Shown here one piece after another: positions 50,581 to 58,372 of a stretch of 64,000 nucleotides of DNA. Below the pieces are notes generated by a model. The model was not told the origin of the DNA. It searched no databases and saw only the letters and a program-made list of their open reading frames with translations. Each line of letters opens with the position of its first letter. Position 1 is the stretch's first letter. The stretch comes from Flavonifractor porci (GTDB lineage: Bacteria; Bacillota; Clostridia; Oscillospirales; Oscillospiraceae): the NCBI RefSeq assembly GCF_037572415.1, contig NZ_JBBHLB010000015.1, positions 21,089 to 85,088 of the forward strand, written 5' to 3'. Position numbers and translations under genes: made by a program.

Positions 50581-50853
50581 ATGAACAAGCACTTAAAAGA
50601 TGTAACCTTTTCTCAAGTATTTTTTATCTGGTTTGCTCTCTTCTTTTTACTGCTTATGATCAATATGCAGACGCTGAAAAACGGCCTGCTGGTCAGCATC
50701 ACCGGCGCGGTTCTGGGTGTGTTCCTGCTGATTTGCCCCATTCCGCCCAACTCCTTCCAACGCCGCTACGGCAAAGAGCGTGCCGTCCATGTCACCCGCA
50801 TCATGGCGGTGGTCATCATCGTCATTTCCTTCATCACGAAAATCCAATTCTGA
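50581..50853 (+). CDS. Small membrane protein, unknown function
   Basis: A 90-residue protein with three hydrophobic segments (VFFIWFALFFLLLMINM, GLLVSITGAVLGVFLLICPI and ITRIMAVVIIVISFI-like text) joined by a basic loop (NSFQRRYGKERAVHVTR). No family recognised. AAGGGGTG lies nine bases upstream. It ends at a bidirectional terminator shared with eutQ. Confidence 0.55.
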   Translation: MNKHLKDVTFSQVFFIWFALFFLLLMINMQTLKNGLLVSITGAVLGVFLLICPIPPNSFQRRYGKERAVHVTRIMAVVIIVISFITKIQF

Positions 50854-50856
50854 TCA

Positions 50857-50895
50857 AAACAAGAGGTCCAGCCTTGGAGGCTGGACCTCTTGTTT
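50857..50895. terminator. Bidirectional terminator at the end of the eut operon
   Basis: AAACAAGAGGTCCAGCCT pairs perfectly with AGGCTGGACCTCTTGTTT, loop TGG. It ends the plus-strand membrane gene and the minus-strand eut operon. Confidence 0.9.
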
Positions 50896-51312
50896 CTACT
50901 GCTGATTCTGCCAGTCGGCGGGGTAGACGAAATAGAGAAACCGGGCGTGGCCGGTGACGGAAAACTGAATTTCGCTGCCTTTGGGAATGTGGATCAGCTC
51001 CCCCGGCCCGGCGGACACCTTCTGCCCGTTGCAAAGGATGTCCAGCCGCCCCTCCACCACATAGTCCATTTCATCGTAGTTCAGGGTCCAGGGGAAGGTG
51101 GTATCGGTCATCTCCATGATGCCCACCCCCAGCCTGGGGGACTGCTCCAGGGTAAACAGGTCCCGGGTATACACCCTGTCACCGGGGTTGCCGGTGTTCA
51201 TACGGTGAGCCTCGGTGACAGTAAGGGCGGGCACCTTCACTGCCTGCACCCCGCCCCCCAGGTGCTCCAGCAGCACCTGGCGGATGATGGTCTCCAGCTG
51301 ATTACGCTCCAT
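50896..51312 (-). CDS. eutQ: Ethanolamine utilization cupin protein EutQ
   Basis: A 138-residue cupin (IMEMTDTTFPWTLNYDEMDYVVEGRLDIL...GPGELIHIPKGSEIQFS). EutQ homologues lie at the end of eut operons and have been reported to have acetate-kinase activity. This one is short and lacks the long N-terminus of the enteric protein. It overlaps eutH by 11 bases. Confidence 0.85.
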   Translation of the reverse strand: MERNQLETIIRQVLLEHLGGGVQAVKVPALTVTEAHRMNTGNPGDRVYTRDLFTLEQSPRLGVGIMEMTDTTFPWTLNYDEMDYVVEGRLDILCNGQKVSAGPGELIHIPKGSEIQFSVTGHARFLYFVYPADWQNQQ

Positions 51313-52390
51313 GCTGCATCTCCTTTCGGGTAAGGAACATGGCCACCGCCACGGCGGTAACGCCGCCCACCAGCTTGCCCACGATCATGGGGAAGATCAT
51401 GGTGGAGTCAAAGCCGGCGGTAAAGCCCAGATGGTCGCCGAACACGAAGGCCGCCGACACGGCGAAGGCCACGTTGATGATCTTGCCCCGGCGGTCCATG
51501 TCGCCCATCATCTGGAACATGGGGATGTTGTTGGCCAGGGTGGCCACCAGGCCCGCCGCCGCCACGTCGTTCATGCCCAGCAGACCGCCCAGCTTCATCA
51601 GGGGCTTTTTAAACACCTTGGTGATGACGTACACCAGGGGGAAGGCGCCCGCCAGCACGATTGCGATGTCACCCACGATGCCGATGCCCTCGTCAATGGA
51701 GTTGAGGCCGGGGATAATGGTCAAAGGCGTGAGAGCCTCGATGATGGCGGCGGCCAGACCGATGGTGATGATGATCACAATGATGCGGCCAAAGACCTGG
51801 AAGCCCTTCACCATGCCGTTCGGCACAAAGGCCAGTCCCAGGGCGATGAGCACCGCGAAGAGCACGATGGGCAGCAGGTTGCGCAGCACCATCATCAGGG
51901 GGAAACCCGCCACCAGGCCGCCCACAAAGCTGCCGATGGGGATGGTGATGACGCCGGCCAGCACGCCGGTGGCCAGGGCGGGCCGGTCTTCCGCTTTGAT
52001 GATGCCCAGGCCCACCGGAATGGTAAAGACGATGGTGGGGCCCAGCATGGCCCCTACGATGAGGCCGCCGAACTGGCCCGCCTCCTCGGTGAGGGCCAGC
52101 TCCTGGGCCAGAGGCGCGCCCCCCATGTCGTTGGCCAGGATGGTACCGGCGAACATGGCCGGGTCGGCCCCCAGGAACTGATAGAAGGGCACCACCACCG
52201 GCCGCAGCAGGTTTGCCAGCACAGGGGCCAGGCAGATGATACCGATCATGGCCAGGGCCAGAGAGCCCATGGCCATAATGCCCTCCTCAAACTTTTCGCC
52301 CAGCCCGAAGCGGTTGCCCAATATGCGGTCGATGGCCCCCAGGGCCATAAAGAGCACCATCAGATAGACGATGATCTCGTTGATGGACAT
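51302..52390 (-). CDS. eutH: Ethanolamine transporter EutH
   Basis: A 362-residue membrane protein with about ten to eleven helices. EutH-specific segments are GAIDRILGNRFGLGEKFEEGIMAMGSLALAMIGI, FAGTILANDMGGAPLAQELA and GFTAGFDSTMIFPMIVGKLVGG. It imports protonated ethanolamine at low external concentration. It overlaps eutQ. Confidence 0.95.
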   Translation of the reverse strand: MSINEIIVYLMVLFMALGAIDRILGNRFGLGEKFEEGIMAMGSLALAMIGIICLAPVLANLLRPVVVPFYQFLGADPAMFAGTILANDMGGAPLAQELALTEEAGQFGGLIVGAMLGPTIVFTIPVGLGIIKAEDRPALATGVLAGVITIPIGSFVGGLVAGFPLMMVLRNLLPIVLFAVLIALGLAFVPNGMVKGFQVFGRIIVIIITIGLAAAIIEALTPLTIIPGLNSIDEGIGIVGDIAIVLAGAFPLVYVITKVFKKPLMKLGGLLGMNDVAAAGLVATLANNIPMFQMMGDMDRRGKIINVAFAVSAAFVFGDHLGFTAGFDSTMIFPMIVGKLVGGVTAVAVAMFLTRKEMQHGA

Positions 52391-52438
52391 AAACTGTCCC
52401 TCCCTTTTGTGAAACGGGGCGGCAGGTGGGCCGCCCCC

Positions 52439-52669
52439 TTATGGATCAATGATCCCGATGATGGCGGCGTCCACCGGCACATTTGCCCCGGCAGCGATGC
52501 GGGCCGCCCCGCCGGTGGCGATGAGAACCCGCTCGCCCTCACCGGCTCCCACACAGTCGGCGCACACCAGTATGGTCTCCCCCACCTCCACCGTCAGAAA
52601 GGTCTGTCCGGTCAGGTTGGGGGCTTTTTTTGTGGCCCATACCTTACCGGCCACCTGTCCCAGCAACAC
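52439..52669 (-). CDS. eutN: Microcompartment vertex protein EutN
   Basis: A 76-residue EutN/CcmL protein that forms pentamers at the shell vertices. MLLGQVAGKVWATKK, TFLTVEV, VCADCVGAGEGERVLIATGGAARIA and the end DAAIIGIID are typical. Slightly shorter than EutN of enterics (95) but similar to clostridial forms. It overlaps the upstream unknown gene by 26 bases. Confidence 0.92.
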   Translation of the reverse strand: MLLGQVAGKVWATKKAPNLTGQTFLTVEVGETILVCADCVGAGEGERVLIATGGAARIAAGANVPVDAAIIGIIDP

Positions 52670-52952
52670 AGATCCCCATCTCCCTCAGCTGCCGCTCCAG
52701 CGCCAGGCAGCGGCGATAGATTGACGGCGGGGCGGTGCGGCGGTAGAGCCGGTACTCCAGCGCCTTCCGCTCCAGGCACACCCGTGCCCCCGCCAGCAGG
52801 GCGGCCAGCACCTCGGTCTCCCCCGGACTGGCCGGGGCCAGGGCGGCCAGCCGCCCCATGGCCCCCACCGGCAGCCAGGTGATGACCAGGGTGCGCCCCC
52901 GCCACTCCAGCCTCACGGCAAAATCAGGGCCCGGTCCCCCCACAAAAGGCAC
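52644..52952 (-). CDS. Unknown eut-operon protein
   Basis: A 102-residue protein (MPFVGGPGPDFAVRLEWRGR...) whose C-terminal half is rich in helix-forming Arg/Leu/Glu (ARVCLERKALEYRLYRRTAP, YRRCLALERQLREMG). An unassigned gene occupies the same place, before eutN, in clostridial eut operons. No motif allows a function. The 26-base overlap with eutN indicates coupling. It may be a cargo or shell-assembly factor. Confidence 0.6.
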   Translation of the reverse strand: MPFVGGPGPDFAVRLEWRGRTLVITWLPVGAMGRLAALAPASPGETEVLAALLAGARVCLERKALEYRLYRRTAPPSIYRRCLALERQLREMGICVAGTGGR

Positions 52953-52955
52953 AGC

Positions 52956-53060
52956 CTTTTGTGGGGACCCCCAGGGATTTTACTTGCTCGGGCGAAGTGA
53001 ATTCGCCCTGCGCCGAGGTTTTGCCATTGGCAAAACGCTCGTGACGCGCCAAAAGGCGCG
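52956..53060 (+). repeat. Intergenic hairpin repeat family B, copy 1
   Basis: Contains a GGGGACCCC core, then GGATTTT, CTCGGGCGAAGTGAATTCGC and the palindrome GTTTTGCCATTGGCAAAAC. Related copies lie at 57252-57395 and, inverted, at 61497-61640. It fills the gap between the unknown eut gene and pduL. Non-coding. Confidence 0.7.
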
Positions 53061-53078
53061 GTAACTGTCGTGTCAACA

Positions 53079-53726
53079 TCAAGCACGGCCGCATCCTCCT
53101 TTTTCTGGAAGAATCAGCGCCCGGTCCCCTTTTTTAAAGCCGCAGGCGTTGGCCTCGTCGTAGTCAATATGGGCGAAGGTGGCAAACTGGGGGGACACCC
53201 GCACCTCCACCCCCTCCAGGGTCAGAGGCCGTCCGGTGAGGCACTTGAGCCGCACCTCCCGGCCATTCTCCACCCCGAAGCGGGCGGCGTCCTCCGGAGT
53301 CATGTGGATGTGCCGCTTGGCGGCAATGAGCCCCCGGTCCAGCCGCAGCACCCGGTCCCCGTTGCGCAGGGTGATGCCGGGTGTACCCTCAATGTCCCCC
53401 GACAGCCGCACCGGCGGCGTAATGCCCAGCACGACGCCATCGGTGAGGGAGATCTCCACCTGGCTCTCCTTCCGCTCGGGGCCCAGCACCACCACGTTGG
53501 GGATGGACCCCTTCGGTCCCTCCAGGGTGACCCGCTGGGCGCACACGAACTGCCCCGGCTGGGACAGGTCCTTCACCCGGGTGAGTTGAAAGCCGGGGCC
53601 GAAAAGGGTGTCCAGGTCGGCCCGGGACAGGTGGACATGGCGGCCGCTGGCCTCCAGCTCCACCGTCAGACGGCGGACGATCTGCTCCGCCAGAGCCTCG
53701 ATATTGATGGTATTAAGCGTGTTCAT
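53079..53726 (-). CDS. pduL: Phosphate propanoyl/acetyltransferase PduL (EutD role)
   Basis: A 215-residue zinc enzyme of the PduL type. The paired His motifs SGRHVHLSRADLDTLFG near residue 28 and AAKRHIHMTPEDAARFGV near 135, plus the C-terminal FATFAHIDYDEANACGF, bind zinc. It converts acetyl-CoA to acetyl phosphate inside the compartment and recycles CoA; many clostridial eut operons use PduL instead of the Pta-type EutD. The N-terminal INIEALAEQIVRRLTVEL is amphipathic and may be an encapsulation peptide. It overlaps eutT by 14 bases. Confidence 0.9.
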   Translation of the reverse strand: MNTLNTINIEALAEQIVRRLTVELEASGRHVHLSRADLDTLFGPGFQLTRVKDLSQPGQFVCAQRVTLEGPKGSIPNVVVLGPERKESQVEISLTDGVVLGITPPVRLSGDIEGTPGITLRNGDRVLRLDRGLIAAKRHIHMTPEDAARFGVENGREVRLKCLTGRPLTLEGVEVRVSPQFATFAHIDYDEANACGFKKGDRALILPEKGGCGRA

Positions 53727-54435
53727 ATTGTCCCGCCTTTAGCTTGATCATCATGATCCACATGAGGGAGGACAGCCGGTTCAGAGCCAGAATGATGTCC
53801 CCCCGGGTCACATTGCCCTCCACGTCCTTGAAGGCGGCGTAGGCCGAAAGCTCGGTCTGCCGCACCAGAGTACGCACCTTGTTCACCGCCAGCAGGGCCG
53901 GCCCGTCAGTGTAGGCGGGCAGGAAGTGGGGCTGACCCAGATACTTGTCCGGGTAGTGGGAGTACTCCCGCAGCTGCCCGGCGTCGTAGCCGCACAGGCG
54001 CAGCTCCCCCACCGGCTCGTCCAGCACGTCGCACCGGATGAGCCGCCGCACCAGGGCCAGGGCCTCCTCCAGCTCCTTCACCAGGGCCGGATGGGCCTGG
54101 GATGCCTGCTGGGCCAGCATGATCTCCCCCTCCAGGGCGTCGATCATGCCCCGGAAGGCGATGCGGGGGTGGTCCTTACGCACCAGGATATTGCCCTTGA
54201 GATGGGTCATGTGCTCCGGCTTTTCGTTCAAGGTGGCCCCGAAGAGGGTACGGTACTTGGCAGAATGGGGCGCAGCCGTGTCGTCCCGCCCCTGGGGAAA
54301 GACCGCCTGGATCTTGTGGGCGGCCAGCCAGTCCCGGGCCCCGGGGGTCAGCTTCTGGTCCTTGTTGACCACCACCGGCCCCCGGGTACCGTTGTCCGAC
54401 ATACGCCGCACGTCCTCACGGGTGAGCAGCTCCAT
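53713..54435 (-). CDS. eutT: Cobalamin adenosyltransferase EutT
   Basis: A 240-residue corrinoid adenosyltransferase that makes AdoCbl for EutBC. The N-terminal MELLTREDVRRM and VVVNKDQKLTPGARDWLAAHKIQ form the EutT-specific domain, followed by a helical PduO-like part with RRLIRCDVLDEPVGELRLCG near residue 143. The HX11CCxxC motif of enteric EutT is not seen, as in other Gram-positive versions. Placed between the shell gene and pduL, with overlap to pduL. Confidence 0.85.
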   Translation of the reverse strand: MELLTREDVRRMSDNGTRGPVVVNKDQKLTPGARDWLAAHKIQAVFPQGRDDTAAPHSAKYRTLFGATLNEKPEHMTHLKGNILVRKDHPRIAFRGMIDALEGEIMLAQQASQAHPALVKELEEALALVRRLIRCDVLDEPVGELRLCGYDAGQLREYSHYPDKYLGQPHFLPAYTDGPALLAVNKVRTLVRQTELSAYAAFKDVEGNVTRGDIILALNRLSSLMWIMMIKLKAGQYEHA

Positions 54436-55044
54436 TTATTCGCTCATGCCCTCGCCGCCGTGAGGCAGGATGTGGTCCACCTCGGCGTGGGGGCGGGGAA
54501 TGACGTGGACAGAGATCAGCTCGCCCACCTTCTCGGCGGCGGCGGCCCCGGCGTCGGTAGCGGCGTTGACGGCTCCCACGTCGCCACGGACCATGACGGT
54601 CACCAGACCGCCGCCCACCTGCTCCTTGCCCACCAGCTGCACGTTGGCGGCCTTCACCATGGCGTCGGCGGCCTCAATGGCTCCCACCAGTCCCTTGGTC
54701 TCCACCATACCCAGCGCGTTTGTATTTGCCATGTTCTGTTTCCTCCTGTCAGTTGTCTGTTTCATAGGCTCCGCCGGTTGGGCGGACGCCGGTTTGCTTT
54801 TTCTGCCCCGGCCTGACTGGGCCTTCTTTTTGGGGGCCTGCCGGGGCATCTCGGCCACCGGCAGATGGGGGACTCCCCCCGCCTCGCCGGCCTCCTCCCC
54901 GTTGGCGGAGCGGACATCATGTTCCATGTCCTCCTCCAGCCCCTCGGGCTTCTCGGCCAGCAGGGCGTTGGTCAGATTCTGGGCCTCCTGCAAAATGGCC
55001 TCATGGGGGTCCAGCAGCACGCCGTCGGCGTTGACTTCGCTCAT
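54436..55044 (-). CDS. eutM: BMC shell protein (EutM-like) with an N-terminal extension and an internal start
   Basis: The full frame is 202 residues. The C-terminal 98 (from MANTNALGMVETKGLVGAIE) are a canonical BMC-M hexamer domain with KAANVQLVGKEQVGGGLVTV. The N-terminal 104 residues hold an amphipathic helix (PHEAILQEAQNLTNALLAEK) and a Pro/Lys/Ala-rich linker. Two starts look functional: ATG 55044, one base after the eutE stop and preceded by GGGGAGGC; and ATG 54732, preceded by CAGGAGG at good spacing. Two products, extended and plain EutM, can thus come from one frame. Known plain EutM is about 95-100 residues. Confidence 0.82.
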   Translation of the reverse strand: MSEVNADGVLLDPHEAILQEAQNLTNALLAEKPEGLEEDMEHDVRSANGEEAGEAGGVPHLPVAEMPRQAPKKKAQSGRGRKSKPASAQPAEPMKQTTDRRKQNMANTNALGMVETKGLVGAIEAADAMVKAANVQLVGKEQVGGGLVTVMVRGDVGAVNAATDAGAAAAEKVGELISVHVIPRPHAEVDHILPHGGEGMSE

Positions 55045-55045
55045 C

Positions 55046-56494
55046 TTATCTCAGCCTCCCCATGATCTGTTCCACCAGGCGGTTGAGCAGGGTCTCGTCC
55101 ACGGAGCAGGAGGAAAGGGCCGGGCTGCCGCCCCGCAGCTCCTCCAGCTCCTTCACGCCCCAGGCCACCCGCTTGATGTTGATGAGATCCAGAGGGCCGA
55201 TGTTGTTGGAGCTGGACGACCCGCCCACCGCGCCGCAGCCCAGGGTGAGGGCGGGGAACAGGCAGGTGGTGGCCCCGATGCCACCCAGAGCGGAGGGGGT
55301 GTTCACCAGCACCCGGCTGGCGGGGACGGCGGCGGCAAAGCGCTTGGCCACATTCTCGTCCTCGGTGTGGATGGAGAAGGTGTGACCTGCTCCCTCCCAC
55401 TCCAGGATCTCGATGCAGCGGTTCAGTACCGCCTCTTCGTCCTCCTCCACAAAGCAGCCCAGGATGAGGCCCAGCTTCTCGCTGGAGTAGGGGTGGCCCT
55501 TACCCACCCCGGTTTCTTTGGCCACCAGCACCCGTGCGGAGGGGGGCACCCGGCTTAAACCCGCCAGCTGGGCCACGGTGGACACGCTCTTGCCCACGAT
55601 GGCCGGGTTCATGGTGCCGTTGGGCCGGAGGATGAAGCGGGAGAGCAGCTTGGTCTCCTCCTCGTCCAGCAGGTAGGCCCCCTGGGCACGGAGAGCAGCT
55701 TTCACCGCCGGTTCCATCCGCCGGGTCATGATGACGCTCTGCTCACTGGCACAGATGGTGCCGTTGTCAAAGGTCTTGGAGTCCAAAATCCGTTTTACCG
55801 CCTGTTCCACGTTGGCGGTGTGGTGGATATAGGCCGGGCCGTTGCCCGCGCCCACGCCGATGGCGGGGGTGCCGGAGGAGTAGGCCGCCTTCACCATGGC
55901 CGCGCCGCCGGTGGCAAGGATGAGCCGAGTGGTGTCGTGGCCCATGAGGGCGTTGGTGGCCTCGATGGTGGGGGTGGTGATGCAGGAGATGGCGCCCGCC
56001 GGTGCCCCCGCCTCCTCCGCCGCCCGGCGGATCACATTCACCGTCTCCTGGATGCAGTTGGCCGCACCGGGATGGGGGGAGAACACGATGGGGTTGCCCG
56101 CCTTCATGCAGATCATAGCTTTGTAAATCACCGTGGAGGTGGGATTGGTGGAGGGCACCAGTCCGGCCACCACACCCACCGGCACGCCGATATCCACCGT
56201 CCGATGCTCCCGGTCCTCGGCCAGGATGCCGTGGGTCTTTTGGTCCCGGATGGCCTCGTACAAGGTCTCCGCCGCAAAGCGGTTTTTGATCTCCTTGTCC
56301 TCTTTTCGGCCAAAGCCGGTCTCCTCCACCGCCATGTCGGCCAGCCGCCGGGCGTGCTGGGCGCCGGCCCGGGAGATGGCCGCCGTGATGGCGTCCAGCT
56401 GCTCCTGAGTCATGACGGCCAGGGCCCTCTGGGCCTTTCGGGCCTGGGCCAGAAGGTCCCGGACCTCCTGGATGGAGCGCAGATCCTTGTCCAA
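55046..56494 (-). CDS. eutE: CoA-acylating acetaldehyde dehydrogenase EutE
   Basis: A 482-residue enzyme that oxidises acetaldehyde to acetyl-CoA with NAD+. The N-terminus LDKDLRSIQEVRDLLAQARK is an encapsulation-peptide-like amphipathic helix. Later blocks: GVVAGLVPSTNPTSTVIYKA, the catalytic-Cys region FDNGTICASEQSV near 235 and GIGATTCLFPALTLGCG. TTG 56494 is the best start, eight bases after GGAG; upstream codons run into a repeat. Confidence 0.93.
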   Translation of the reverse strand: MDKDLRSIQEVRDLLAQARKAQRALAVMTQEQLDAITAAISRAGAQHARRLADMAVEETGFGRKEDKEIKNRFAAETLYEAIRDQKTHGILAEDREHRTVDIGVPVGVVAGLVPSTNPTSTVIYKAMICMKAGNPIVFSPHPGAANCIQETVNVIRRAAEEAGAPAGAISCITTPTIEATNALMGHDTTRLILATGGAAMVKAAYSSGTPAIGVGAGNGPAYIHHTANVEQAVKRILDSKTFDNGTICASEQSVIMTRRMEPAVKAALRAQGAYLLDEEETKLLSRFILRPNGTMNPAIVGKSVSTVAQLAGLSRVPPSARVLVAKETGVGKGHPYSSEKLGLILGCFVEEDEEAVLNRCIEILEWEGAGHTFSIHTEDENVAKRFAAAVPASRVLVNTPSALGGIGATTCLFPALTLGCGAVGGSSSSNNIGPLDLINIKRVAWGVKELEELRGGSPALSSCSVDETLLNRLVEQIMGRLR

Positions 56495-56514
56495 ATAAGT
56501 CACTCCTTTGCTTA

Positions 56515-56580
56515 CGGGCGCGCACTGCGCGCCCCTACAGATGGGGACGTAGGGGCGCACAGTGTGCGCCCGCCCCTCCC
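56515..56580 (+). repeat. Palindromic repeat family A, copy 1
   Basis: GGGCGCGCACTGCGCGCCC followed by CTACA...GTAGGGGCGCACAGTGTGCG. A near-identical unit lies at 58303-58372. This GTAGGGGCG-type palindrome occurs just upstream of eutE and again upstream of eutB's 3' neighbour. Non-coding. Confidence 0.75.
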
Positions 56581-56582
56581 AG

Positions 56583-57236
56583 TCAAATTTCCATAGGCCG
56601 GGCGGCCACCGCCTTCACCGCCTCGGCAAAGGCGGCCGCCGCCGCGTCGCAGGCACTCTGGGTGCCGGTAAGCAGGCCGCCGCCGAAGTTGGTCTCGCTG
56701 GGGGGCTCAAAGAGGGCCACCAGCTCCACGTCGGAGGCCTTCATGGCCTCATCCAGTCCCACCATGGCCTCCAGAGGCGGGGCGATGAGGTAGGCCAGGG
56801 CCTCCCCCTCCCGTACCCCCGCCACCTTGGACAGGTAGGTCCCGGTGCGGGAGACGGTGTGGGCAAAGTAGATGACCGAGTCATCCTGATTGGCGGAGCG
56901 GAACCCCGCCCCGCTGTTCATGAAGTCCACGCAGGCCCGCAGGCCGGACTGGACCTCCGCCGGGTTGGGCCCGGCCAGAATGCCGATGACCTCGCCGGCC
57001 AGAGCGGTGGAGGCATTAGCCGCCCCGGCGTACAGGGACTTGCCGTACACCACCTCCACCGCCGCCGCCTTGGTTGCCTCGTCCAGGGCGCAGTAGGTCA
57101 TATCGTCGCTGTCAGCGGTGATGAGGCCGATGGAACGGTACTGTCTGGGCAGGCCCAGCTTCTTGGCCAGGGTCTCGCTGACGTTGGCAATGGTGCGGGT
57201 GGAGAGCACCTTGGCCGGGATCAGATCGCCTGTCAT
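56583..57236 (-). CDS. eutL: Microcompartment shell protein EutL
   Basis: A 217-residue tandem-BMC (circularly permuted) shell trimer protein. MTGDLIPAKVLSTRTIANVS, the SIGLITADSDDMTYCALDEATK segment and the C-terminal GGGLLTGTQSACDAAAAAF are EutL-specific. ATG 57236 follows GGGGAGTGAGGAT. It forms the gated pore for larger molecules. It is followed by repeat A and eutE. Confidence 0.95.
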   Translation of the reverse strand: MTGDLIPAKVLSTRTIANVSETLAKKLGLPRQYRSIGLITADSDDMTYCALDEATKAAAVEVVYGKSLYAGAANASTALAGEVIGILAGPNPAEVQSGLRACVDFMNSGAGFRSANQDDSVIYFAHTVSRTGTYLSKVAGVREGEALAYLIAPPLEAMVGLDEAMKASDVELVALFEPPSETNFGGGLLTGTQSACDAAAAAFAEAVKAVAARPMEI

Positions 57237-57251
57237 ATCCTCACTCCCCTC

Positions 57252-57395
57252 AGACAGGCCTCTTGGGGCCTGTCTGAGGGGCCCCAAGGGCATTTTTATC
57301 TGCTCGGGCGGAGTGAATTCGCCCGGCATCAAGGTTTTGCCTGTCGGCAAAACGCTTGTACGCGCTGACGCGCGCCCCGCCGTGCGGGGTCCCGT
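57252..57395 (+). repeat. Intergenic hairpin repeat family B, copy 2
   Basis: Begins with hairpin CAGACAGGCCTCTTGGGGCC...TGTCTG, then GGGGCCCC, CTCGGGCGGAGTGAATTCGC and GTTTTGCCTGTCGGCAAAAC. It matches copy 1 in order and sequence and fills the eutC-eutL gap. Confidence 0.7.
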
Positions 57396-57409
57396 AGAGG
57401 CCGGAATCC

Positions 57410-58282
57410 TTAACGCAGGTCAATCCCACTCGCCTTCCTTTCCAGCATGGTCTTGATGAGTTCCGCAATGTGGGCCCCCGCCTCCACGGCGGTGGTGCCC
57501 CCCTTGTGGATGTTGGAGATCACCGTCCGCTTGGACTCGGGGATGCCGATGTGGGGCTTGTAGGTCAGGTAGGCCGACATGGACTCAGCAGTCACCAGTC
57601 CGGGCCGCTCTCCCACCAGCATACACACCACCTCCGCCCCGGTGAGGTCGCCAATGTGGTCGGAAGCGCCCACCCGGCAATACTTCACGTAGAGCACCGG
57701 GCCGCCCTCCATGCCGTAGGCCTTCAGGCCCGCCCGCACCGCCTGGAGGCAGTCCACGGCGTTGGCCTCGATGGCGGCGGAGCTGAGGCCGTCCCCCACC
57801 ACCAGGGCGATCTTCGGGTTCTGCCCGAAGGTCTTTTTGATGATGGCCTGGTTCTCCTCGTCGAACCGGCGGCCCCGGTCGGGCCGGGTCAGGTACTCGT
57901 CCTTGGTCTGGCACAGGGTCTGGACAGGCACAAAGCCATTGTTCACCGCGAACTCGTCGGGCACATGGGAGAACACCGAGTCCTGGGCGGCGGCGTGGTC
58001 GGCCCGCATCCGCAGCATGGAGATGGTTCGATACCGGGCCCCCGCTCGCCCCAGACCCAGCCGGGCGGGGGTCTTTAATTTCAGATCCTGAAAGGCCTGG
58101 CCGCTGCGGGGGTTGTCCACCAGGTACTGCCGCCGCAGGTCGATCTGGGTGATATCCTCCAGGCAGCCCTGGCTCACATCCTCCTGCCGGGCAGCGGGCC
58201 GGGTCGCGGTCACAGCGGCAGGCTTCCCCGCCAGCTCCAGCACCATCCGCTCCACCATGGAGCGCAGTTCTTGCTCGTTCAT
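57410..58282 (-). CDS. eutC: Ethanolamine ammonia-lyase light chain EutC
   Basis: A 290-residue subunit of the AdoCbl-dependent lyase. The family blocks TPARLGLGRAGARYRTISMLRMRADHAAAQDSV, NPKIALVVGDGLSSAAIEAN, YCRVGASDHIGDLTGAEVVCMLVGERPGL and the end KASGIDLR are present. An N-terminal amphipathic helix (NEQELRSMVERMVLELAG) may act in encapsulation. GAGGTGACG precedes the start. With EutB it cleaves ethanolamine to acetaldehyde and ammonia. Confidence 0.96.
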   Translation of the reverse strand: MNEQELRSMVERMVLELAGKPAAVTATRPAARQEDVSQGCLEDITQIDLRRQYLVDNPRSGQAFQDLKLKTPARLGLGRAGARYRTISMLRMRADHAAAQDSVFSHVPDEFAVNNGFVPVQTLCQTKDEYLTRPDRGRRFDEENQAIIKKTFGQNPKIALVVGDGLSSAAIEANAVDCLQAVRAGLKAYGMEGGPVLYVKYCRVGASDHIGDLTGAEVVCMLVGERPGLVTAESMSAYLTYKPHIGIPESKRTVISNIHKGGTTAVEAGAHIAELIKTMLERKASGIDLR

Positions 58283-58302
58283 ATCGTCACCTCAATCATA
58301 TC

Positions 58303-58372
58303 GGGCGGGCGCGCAATGCGCGCCCCTACAAAGTGTGGGTGTAGGGGCGCACAGTGTGCGCCCATCCCCTTA
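58303..58372 (+). repeat. Palindromic repeat family A, copy 2
   Basis: GGGCGCGCAATGCGCGCCC, CTACAAAGTGTGGGTGTAG and GGGCGCACAGTGTGCGCCC, matching 56515-56580 in the same orientation. It lies between eutB and eutC. Confidence 0.75.
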
